The notes under the pieces: model-generated
What the model saw: the letters and a program-made list of their open reading frames with translations, nothing else
The model's database searches: none
What the model was told of the DNA's origin: nothing
Position numbers and translations under genes: made by a program
Source of the DNA: UPXZ01 sp047973025
GTDB lineage: Bacteria > Bacteroidota > Bacteroidia > Bacteroidales > Paludibacteraceae
Direction of reading: 5' to 3'
NCBI GenBank assembly: GCA_047973025.1
Contig: JBKEBE010000042.1
Span: 1-16,396, forward strand
Length of the DNA stretch: 16,396 nt
Shown: in pieces, positions 7,072-14,190 of the stretch
Position numbering within the stretch: position 1 is the stretch's first letter
Layout: every line of letters begins with the position of its first letter

Positions 7072-9720
7072 TTAGTTGATACTAATTTTTTGAACCTTTT
7101 TTTCTTTATCTCCTTCGTTTACTTTTATGATATATACACCCGATACCGAAACAGGTACTATCATTTGATCTGTCAAGCTAGTATATTTACCGGCTAAACT
7201 TCCCGACATGTTGAATATTTCAACAGAATAGTTTATCTCATGGTTCATCGGCTTAATTAATATCGCGTTACCGATATTTTGAATCTGATAGTCGTCTGTT
7301 TTGTCTTGTGATGTGGATGATGATTTGTTGAATTTTAAAGTGGGATTCTCAATAAGACATTTCAGAGATGCGTACGGCGGAAATTCAAATTCGATATATA
7401 CTTGCTCGTCCGCGCTTGGATTAGACACATCGAATGAGATGTTTTTTTTATCCTTTGTGATAAAAAAGGTTTCGGAGTGATATACAGACTGCGGCTCATT
7501 TTTTCTCTTCAAACTTACTTTTACAGGAACTGGGAAATTGTCTATGCCCGTATAAGTTGTAGCTCCGTCAAAAGATACGTTGTAACTGCCTGTCTCCATT
7601 GATTTCAGATTCCAAGTGGGAGACAAACTCTCCTTGTTAATAAAGTTTAGCTCGACATCATCGAACCAAATAACACCGGGCGCGCAATGTCCCACATAGA
7701 AACCTATCTGATACTTGAAATCCGCCGGAACAACGGATGAATAGAATTCATACTGTTTAATCTCTGTACCCACCGCTACGTCCAAATCGATTACTTTCCC
7801 CCAGCCATCTCCGTCTTTCTCCAAACGCAACTTGAAGGAAGTCGCTTTATCTGCTTTTGCTTTGAAACGTACTTTGCAACGTTCTCCGGCTTTCAATTGA
7901 AGATTCGTCCATTTGAAATTATAATTAGCCGGAGCGGTTCCTGTTTTAATTATCTCGACTCTCGCCGAATTTTGTCCCGTGATTTGGCTTGTCTGGTCAA
8001 CCTTCCACTTAGCGACTGTTCCCGTCTCGCTAACTTCCGGCAACCACCCTGCCTTTTGATACTCGTCAAAAGTTCCGTTCGGGTATCGTTTGTCTTCACT
8101 CTGCCGGTCAGCATAAATCGCATATCGCAACGGAAACACATTCTTCTCCATTGCCCATTCATACCATATATCCCAAAGTTCTTTCAACTTTTGGGGATAA
8201 GATGCCGACAAATCGTTCTCTTCGATAGGATCCGACACCATATTGTATAGCTCTAAACTTCCAAGGGATTGATTCTCGGGAGTTTTCACGACTAACTTCC
8301 ACTCGCCCATGCGAACGGCTAAGTTTCCTTCGTGTTCCCAAAACATAGGACCTCTCACTTTGTTTTCATCTTTGAAGTCAGGCAGTAAACTCTCACCTTG
8401 TAGCGGGACTATACGGTATGTCGAATCGCCACGAACATACGTTTCAGGATATGATATTCCTGTAATTTTTTCTATGGTTTTGAAGATATCGATAATATGT
8501 CCTGTCGAACGTACGATTCGTCCGTCGGCATTGACTACACCCTCGGGCCAATGAACAATCAAGGGTGTGTTAATACCTCCTTCGTGCGCATGGTGTTTGT
8601 ATTCTCGGAAAGGAGTGCTACTGACATTCGCCCATGGACGACGGTAACTTTCATTCTTGTTTACACCTCCGGTCATATTCGCAATTAAGTCCGATCCCAA
8701 AGGCTCGGCACAAGCACCGTTATCACTTAAAAATAAAATAAGTGTATTATCAAGTTTACCCGCATCTTTCAATGACTGGACAATCCGACCAATGCCTTGA
8801 TCCATAGCATCAATCTGAGCCGCATAAATAGCCATACGCCTTGTCCACAACTCCGGATTACTCCTGTCTCCATCAGTCAGCGTCGAGATATCATCCCAAG
8901 CAACTACTTGATTGTCTCGTGCACTAATATCGTATGTATTATCAAACAACCCTATCTCTTTTTGCTTGGCAAAACGTGTTTTTCGCAATTCATCCCAACC
9001 ATCATTGTATTTGTTCAAATACTTGTCGATATCTGCCTGTTTTGCTTGTAATGGCCAGTGAGGAGCATTGTAGGCAACGTACATAAAAAAGGGATCGTTA
9101 CCATTATTTTCAATAAATTCGACACTCTCGTCGCTGATGGCATCCGTGAAATAGAAGTTAGGGTCTGATTGCGTCACACCGTCATTATTACCAATATTAA
9201 CTGCTGTCGTAAAATAATTAGTAGCACCATCAATGATTCCGTAAAATCCGTCAAAACCACGTTGCAATGGCCAATTGTCTTTTACCTTGTGATTCACTTT
9301 TCTATAACTGACCAAATGCCATTTGCCGGTCACGTATGTTTTGTACCCTCCTTCTTTAAGGTATTCAGCAATTGTCAATGCATTTCGACTTAAATCGCCT
9401 TCGTAAGCACCATCTCCTTCGTGTGCATTTGTCATCCAACCAATACCTGCTTGATGTGCAAATAAGCCGGTCATCAAAGCTGCACGCGTAGGACAACTCC
9501 TGGCTCCGTTGTAGAAATGAGAATAACGAATCCCTTTTCGAGCTAAGGAATCCAAGTTGGGTGTTTCGATCTCTCCTCCATAACACCCAAGATCGGAATA
9601 GCCCATATCGTCGGCAAGAATTAAGACAATGTTTGGTTTCTCTTGTGCCGGTAAAATAGCTGTTGAACTCAATGCTACTAAGGTACCAAACCACTTGTTC
9701 GTTAATATAATTCTCTTCAT
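7072..9720 (-). CDS. Secreted S1 arylsulfatase with CBM4/9-like domain and T9SS tail
   Basis: 882-residue exported sulfatase resembling bacterial arylsulfatases of the S1_4 type (NGAR-x-CPTR context). Order: signal peptide (cleavage near LPA/QEKPN, residue 25); sulfatase domain about 28-530; a CBM4/9-like beta-sandwich about 560-692 ending GVIWFDDVEL; a further beta-rich segment about 700-797; T9SS sorting domain about 810-882 ending GVYIIKVNEG. Catalytic features are complete: Asp37-Asp38, Ser75 in SCPTR (the formylglycine site is Ser75, with Cys76 as the x residue), GKWH 132-135, His221, Asp333-Asn334 and Lys375. So this is a Ser-type enzyme needing an anSME-like maturase. It is middle gene of the sulfatase operon, 94 bp after the upstream stop and 50 bp before the next start. 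The CBM-like domain probably holds the enzyme on its polysaccharide. Substrate position is not predictable. Confidence 0.93.
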   Translation of the reverse strand: MKRIILTNKWFGTLVALSSTAILPAQEKPNIVLILADDMGYSDLGCYGGEIETPNLDSLARKGIRYSHFYNGARSCPTRAALMTGLFAHQAGIGWMTNAHEGDGAYEGDLSRNALTIAEYLKEGGYKTYVTGKWHLVSYRKVNHKVKDNWPLQRGFDGFYGIIDGATNYFTTAVNIGNNDGVTQSDPNFYFTDAISDESVEFIENNGNDPFFMYVAYNAPHWPLQAKQADIDKYLNKYNDGWDELRKTRFAKQKEIGLFDNTYDISARDNQVVAWDDISTLTDGDRSNPELWTRRMAIYAAQIDAMDQGIGRIVQSLKDAGKLDNTLILFLSDNGACAEPLGSDLIANMTGGVNKNESYRRPWANVSSTPFREYKHHAHEGGINTPLIVHWPEGVVNADGRIVRSTGHIIDIFKTIEKITGISYPETYVRGDSTYRIVPLQGESLLPDFKDENKVRGPMFWEHEGNLAVRMGEWKLVVKTPENQSLGSLELYNMVSDPIEENDLSASYPQKLKELWDIWYEWAMEKNVFPLRYAIYADRQSEDKRYPNGTFDEYQKAGWLPEVSETGTVAKWKVDQTSQITGQNSARVEIIKTGTAPANYNFKWTNLQLKAGERCKVRFKAKADKATSFKLRLEKDGDGWGKVIDLDVAVGTEIKQYEFYSSVVPADFKYQIGFYVGHCAPGVIWFDDVELNFINKESLSPTWNLKSMETGSYNVSFDGATTYTGIDNFPVPVKVSLKRKNEPQSVYHSETFFITKDKKNISFDVSNPSADEQVYIEFEFPPYASLKCLIENPTLKFNKSSSTSQDKTDDYQIQNIGNAILIKPMNHEINYSVEIFNMSGSLAGKYTSLTDQMIVPVSVSGVYIIKVNEGDKEKKVQKISIN

Positions 9721-9734
9721 AGTAATTGGTTTAA

Positions 9735-9758
9735 GTTTAGTTTAATCGTTTAGTTTAG
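9735..9758 (-). repeat. Short direct repeat in the leader of the middle sulfatase gene
   Basis: The 10-mer GTTTAGTTTA occurs at 9735-9744 and 9749-9758 (plus-strand reading), giving an A-rich leader with few G on the mRNA just before the ATG. It may help unstructured, SD-free initiation. No promoter match is visible in this 94-bp gap, which fits co-transcription with the gene upstream. Confidence 0.4.
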
Positions 9759-9814
9759 TTTTTTAGCCAAAAATTGAAGTAGAGAATCATCAACTCAAAT
9801 GTTTCGAATGGTAG

Positions 9815-12412
9815 TTAAATACGTATCTTAAACCTATTATTGTTAATTCTGATGAGGTAAAGACCCTTACTATTCCATTGAACAGACTCATTTTGCAAGC
9901 TAATTTTCATTTTATAAACCAACGTACCGCTGGTATTGTATATCATGAGGATATCGTCCTTCTTTGCGCCTTTAATCTGTATTTTTCCATCCACATACTG
10001 AACATCGGCATTTTTTCCTTGCAAAATTTCCGAAACGGAAGTTCCTTTATTAAATTCATAAGCCCCCATATCAATCTGTGTACCCAAAATCCTATCTCCT
10101 ACAGCCAGATCAAACAAAATATCATTCGGAAAATAAGACGTATTTCCGGCATCTATGCAGATAGAACCTTCTGACAAGTGATAAGAAGCAGATTCTACAT
10201 CTTCTATTTCTGATGCGATAGAAGTATATCCGATTACCGTTGCGGGCGCGACAAAGTCCGGAGTGAGTTCGCGGGTCAATGAAATATGAGAAACATCATC
10301 GCCATCTGTAAACTTCGTACTGGTACTTTCGATAGCAGAATTCATCGAGATAACAGTTCCACCGGCATTCATGTTGTCATTTTGTCCGTAGCTGTTGTAG
10401 GTAGTTTCTCCGTACAGATTGTTGCCGGCAATCGTATTGATGAGTGTCAGGTTGGATGAGTTGTTTCCCAAACCGAAAGCGCCACCCGGTTTCGTTGATT
10501 TGTTGTTCGCGAAAGTACAGTTGATGATAGTCGCTGAGGTGTTGCCTCCTACCTGTATAGCACCTCCGTTGCCTGTGGAAGTATTATTGATAAAAAGACT
10601 GTTTTCGATAGTTATTTTACCTAGATGGCAATGTAGCGCGGCACCATTTTTACCGTTCCGGGTTCTGTTATTGCGAAATATGCAATTTCGGATAACAGAC
10701 CCGCCGGAAAGAATCATGCCGCCGCCATTGCCGCTACCGTTAGCATCGGGCTGATTGACACCATTTTGGACAATAACGCCGTCCAGTATCCCGCCACCAG
10801 ATGTCGCCAGCGCGACACTTCTCAATGGCGATGCGACATTACCACCATCTAGGATAACGGGATGTAATTTCCAGTTTCTTTCTTCTAAGCTACTTTCGGT
10901 TCCTGAGAAACCACCATAAATCGCGACATTATCACAGTTGATCGAGGATGTTACCTGATAAATTCCGTCTTTGAGCCATATCTTTGAGCCAGAAACCTGT
11001 GCCACAAGGCTTTCCGCATGAGAAAGGGTTGTTGCTTTTACCCACGAAGAACCATCTTCAGTAGCGTCTCCATCAGTAGCAACATGAATGATATTATCGG
11101 CAAACTCACGAAAAGACGTTTTAAACCAGTTTATAGCCATCGGTTTGAGTTGATTCACTATGTCCGGATAAGTGGATGCTACGTTTGTTTTTTCCAAGTA
11201 ATCCGTTTTCATATTATACAATTCGACACCGGAGCCATCGGCATTAACCAATAATTTCCAATCTCCGTTCCGAGTGGCTATATGCGGACTTACACGGTTT
11301 GTCAGATTTTTTCCAAACTCCCAGAACAAAGGTTTGGCTCGCTCTGTTTGTCCGGTTCCCAACAACACCAGACTCATATCTTCACCATCAATCGGGTAAT
11401 TATTCGGAATGGGTGTATCGGAAATAGCGCAGAGTGAAGGAAATAAGTCTACTGAACATAAAACAGAATTGGTATTTAACTGCCCCGGAGCAATGGTTCC
11501 ATGCCAACTTGCAATAAACGGCATCCGGATTCCTCCTTCATACAAGGTGGCTTTCTGACCTCGCAGGTCGTCGGTACGAGTTCCACTGAAAGCAGGAGCG
11601 GGACCATTATCGCTGGTAAAAATTACGAGTGTATTCTCATCGATTCCTAAGTCTTTTAATCCCTGCATCAATCGCCCTATCTGCGCGTCTAATTCAGCCA
11701 ACACAGCCGTAAAGTGTTCGGGAGATTCCCGTTCGCCTCCACCGTCATTTTCATAGACCCAAGGCGTATGCACATCATCGGGCCAAAGATTGATAAAACA
11801 TGGCTGTTCGGGATGTCTTGATAAAAAATCCAGTGTTTTATCTACAAAATACGCGGTACGATCCCAGCGTTTTATCTCATCGGTATCCGCCCATATCCAG
11901 TTGGTCGATGTTAATTTCGGATCCGGCTCGGGACTTTCATATGTCGAAACATATTCGTCAAATCCGTACTTATAAATAGAAGGCGCATTTTGCACATCAC
12001 GCCCTCCTCCCATATGCCATTTGCCGAAATGCCCTGTAGCATAACCGTTTGCTTTAAGTGCTCGAGCCATTGATGGAGCCTTATCGTTCAAGAAGTCATT
12101 CGATTCATTTTTTATCTGTGCCGCGCGGGTATCCAGAAAAGTTGTAATTCCCCATCGGGTGGGATACATACCGGTAGTAAGCCCCACCCGCGAAGGAGAA
12201 CTGATGGGACAGGCAGAATAATATTGCGTAAATCGGATGCCTTCGTCAGCTAATTTATCAATATTGGGCGTAGGAGCATAATCGCCACCATAGCATGTTG
12301 GATCTGAAAAACCCATATCATCAATATAAACAATAATAATATTAGGTTTATCTGCCGATATTATCGGTAAGCTACTTGCCATCAGAAATACTATCGATGT
12401 TCGTTTTTTCAT
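9815..12412 (-). CDS. Secreted S1 sulfatase fused to a right-handed beta-helix, with T9SS tail
   Basis: 865-residue exported protein. Order: signal peptide (cleavage near ISA/DKPN, residue 20); sulfatase domain about 22-440; beta-helix about 444-786; T9SS sorting domain about 800-865. The sulfatase core is complete: Asp31-Asp32, Ser71 in SSPSR (Ser-type formylglycine site), GKWH 130-133, His215, Asp268-Asn269 (SDNG) and Lys287. The second half starts VATDGDATEDGSSW, has repeated short rungs such as GGSVIRNCIFRNN and ATIINCTFANNKS, and ends IDMGAYEF. That layout is typical of parallel beta-helix surface proteins of the pectin-lyase fold (choice-of-anchor Q type). No catalytic lyase residues can be assigned, so the helix may bind or display the substrate, not cut it. 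First gene of the likely three-sulfatase operon; no consensus promoter was found in the 266 bp upstream. Confidence 0.92.
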   Translation of the reverse strand: MKKRTSIVFLMASSLPIISADKPNIIIVYIDDMGFSDPTCYGGDYAPTPNIDKLADEGIRFTQYYSACPISSPSRVGLTTGMYPTRWGITTFLDTRAAQIKNESNDFLNDKAPSMARALKANGYATGHFGKWHMGGGRDVQNAPSIYKYGFDEYVSTYESPEPDPKLTSTNWIWADTDEIKRWDRTAYFVDKTLDFLSRHPEQPCFINLWPDDVHTPWVYENDGGGERESPEHFTAVLAELDAQIGRLMQGLKDLGIDENTLVIFTSDNGPAPAFSGTRTDDLRGQKATLYEGGIRMPFIASWHGTIAPGQLNTNSVLCSVDLFPSLCAISDTPIPNNYPIDGEDMSLVLLGTGQTERAKPLFWEFGKNLTNRVSPHIATRNGDWKLLVNADGSGVELYNMKTDYLEKTNVASTYPDIVNQLKPMAINWFKTSFREFADNIIHVATDGDATEDGSSWVKATTLSHAESLVAQVSGSKIWLKDGIYQVTSSINCDNVAIYGGFSGTESSLEERNWKLHPVILDGGNVASPLRSVALATSGGGILDGVIVQNGVNQPDANGSGNGGGMILSGGSVIRNCIFRNNRTRNGKNGAALHCHLGKITIENSLFINNTSTGNGGAIQVGGNTSATIINCTFANNKSTKPGGAFGLGNNSSNLTLINTIAGNNLYGETTYNSYGQNDNMNAGGTVISMNSAIESTSTKFTDGDDVSHISLTRELTPDFVAPATVIGYTSIASEIEDVESASYHLSEGSICIDAGNTSYFPNDILFDLAVGDRILGTQIDMGAYEFNKGTSVSEILQGKNADVQYVDGKIQIKGAKKDDILMIYNTSGTLVYKMKISLQNESVQWNSKGLYLIRINNNRFKIRI

Positions 12413-12678
12413 TTGGTTACATTTTTATTTACCTAATAGCCAAATATTTAAAGAAATTTATTTCATGTGTTTATTTTTTATTTTTTCATTAAGGGCACAT
12501 AGAACACGCCATCAATCATTCCCTAATGTAGCTAAATTTTTATTTAGTTGTGGGCGTTTCATGATTTTATTTTTTTCACTCATCGGAACAACTTGAAAGA
12601 AGAATTTTAGTTGTAAAAATAAGGGTCGGTTGCAATTGTGTACAAAAAATTAGTCTGAGTAATTTTGTGGAAAATATC
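12413..12678. other. Intergenic spacer upstream of the sulfatase operon
   Basis: AT-rich 266-bp gap that should hold the operon promoter, but no clean TTTG/TAnnTTTG pair is visible on the minus strand. The only small structure is CTAAAT/ATTTAG around 12531-12546. No terminator of the GLUG gene is evident, so read-through into the sulfatases is possible. Confidence 0.4.
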
Positions 12679-14004
12679 TTAGTTAATCAGAACTTTTTCG
12701 GTAAATTTTTTCCCTTGAAATTCGGACAGAATAAGGTATACACCTGTCTGCAGTCTTACTGACAACGTAGATTTCACGACATTATCGGCATAAATTTTAG
12801 CTCCTGTAACATCAAATATTTGTACAAAAAATTCATCCAAAGGTTTGATTTCCAATATTCCTTGTTTTATTGATAACGCGTAAAAACTCTCTTCATTTAA
12901 TCCAGATGGATTGGATGTCGGACTTTTTGACCGGTTTAATTCCGGCAAAAAACCATCGGAGATTATCCACACGTTGTCAAAATTCCACGTCAGATTATCA
13001 TCGTAGAACTGTTTCGTCTTGTATGTTTCTAAAGACAAATAATTTATGATGCCTTCAGGGATTTCTCCACCACGCCCTTTGTCTGTCCCCACCGCATAGT
13101 ACAAGGAGATATCTGAACGAGCATACACTTTATTAAAAAGTTCAAAATCAGCATAGGTAGGTCCTCTTCTACTGAAAAACAAGTTAGAGGTTGCCGCACC
13201 AATGGTATCGCACAAAACGATTACTTCTTCCATTTTCACGAAGTTGTGATTATCGTAAAATGTCAGAATACCGGAAGCATTGCCCGCAACAGAAGTATTC
13301 TCCTGCGAAATGACAGAGCCTGCGACATAGCAACGACGAATATCAATCTTGCCGGAAGCACCTCCCGAAGTGCTGTGCGAAAAGGCGGCAATTCCGCCGG
13401 CTACTGAGGGAGCATTCATATCGGTTGTGCGCTTGGTTGCCGTAATGTTAGCATTAACGTAACAATCGTGGATTAAGTTATAATCGGGATACGTAGGATC
13501 GCGGGCAATCCGTCCGACAATTCCGCCAATTTCAGAGCCACCTGTGATATTACCCGTTACAGATACACGTTCAATGATACTTTCTCCGATCATGGCTCCG
13601 GCAATGCCTCCCGTCGGAGCTAATCCCACAATATTTACATTTTCTAAATCCAAATCTTTTACCGAAGCGTGATATAGACGTCCAAAGAGCCCTTTGAAGT
13701 TGCCGGATGTAGTTATCGTAAGATTTTTAATTGCGTATCCTTTCCCATCAAAAATGCCTTTGAATTGCTGTGGATTATTGTCGGAAACGCCGGTAGCTCC
13801 AATTGGTGTCCAATCTGAGATTGAGTTCAAATCAATATCGGCTGTCAAATAATAACTGCTCGTTAATGGATAATTAACGTCATTCCCTATTTTTTGTAAA
13901 TCGGAGACACTTGCAATGGCAATTTCGTTTTGAGACCATGTATTGAATCCAAATAAACAGCATAAAATTGCCAATAGAATAGTTTTGAGAGTATTCTTTT
14001 TCAT
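12679..14004 (-). CDS. Secreted stand-alone GLUG-repeat protein with T9SS tail
   Basis: 441-residue exported protein without an enzymatic domain. Order: signal peptide (cleavage near WS/QNEIA, residue 24); GLUG module about 28-357; T9SS sorting domain about 375-441 (QIFDVTGAKI, GVYLILSEF, KVLIN). The module has the usual start SDLQKIG-x-YYLTADIDL, then WTPIGATG, FKGIFDGKGY and Gly-rich GLUG-type turns (GGIAGAM 132-138, GGIVGRI 160-166, GGIAAFS 203-209). The module aligns over its whole length with residues about 470-795 of the sulfatase at 4388-7021. In the central 158 residues I see only three differences. GLUG modules occur in bacterial surface proteins and adhesins; here a substrate-binding or scaffolding role is an inference. 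It lies between the VCBS protein and the sulfatases, with gaps of 186 and 266 bp. Confidence 0.9.
   Translation of the reverse strand: MKKNTLKTILLAILCCLFGFNTWSQNEIAIASVSDLQKIGNDVNYPLTSSYYLTADIDLNSISDWTPIGATGVSDNNPQQFKGIFDGKGYAIKNLTITTSGNFKGLFGRLYHASVKDLDLENVNIVGLAPTGGIAGAMIGESIIERVSVTGNITGGSEIGGIVGRIARDPTYPDYNLIHDCYVNANITATKRTTDMNAPSVAGGIAAFSHSTSGGASGKIDIRRCYVAGSVISQENTSVAGNASGILTFYDNHNFVKMEEVIVLCDTIGAATSNLFFSRRGPTYADFELFNKVYARSDISLYYAVGTDKGRGGEIPEGIINYLSLETYKTKQFYDDNLTWNFDNVWIISDGFLPELNRSKSPTSNPSGLNEESFYALSIKQGILEIKPLDEFFVQIFDVTGAKIYADNVVKSTLSVRLQTGVYLILSEFQGKKFTEKVLIN
13190..13623 (-). repeat. GLUG-module direct repeat, copy 2 (in GLUG gene)
   Basis: Partner of 4896-5329: about 96% identical, gap-free, same orientation. 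Most of the differences cluster in one short stretch near the middle of the block, which looks like an unconverted patch or an independent change. Confidence 0.9.
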
Positions 14005-14122
14005 ACGTTTTAGATTTTAGCTTAAGGACTGATGTAATATGTCAATAATTATTTTCCCTTGTAGTTACAAATTTTCTCTATTATCCGTTTCAGGGTAATA
14101 TTTTCTCTTTTATAAATACATA

Positions 14123-14171
14123 TTCCGAAATTCACGACCTTCTTTTATGAGAAAACCCGTAAATTTCGGAA
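14123..14171. repeat. 10-bp inverted repeat between the VCBS and GLUG genes
   Basis: TTCCGAAATT at 14123-14132 is the exact reverse complement of 14162-14171, separated by 29 nt. It starts 20 nt after the VCBS-protein stop on the minus strand. There is no T-run after it, so it is not a standard terminator. It could be an operator or a 3'-UTR structure. Confidence 0.45.
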
Positions 14172-14190
14172 CAGTATATCGAAATGAAAT

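Noticed and set aside
9487..9501. Cys76 of the middle sulfatase as the formylglycine residue (Cys-type enzyme)
   Set aside because: The motif spacing [C/S]-x-P-x-R places Ser75, not Cys76, at the modified position.
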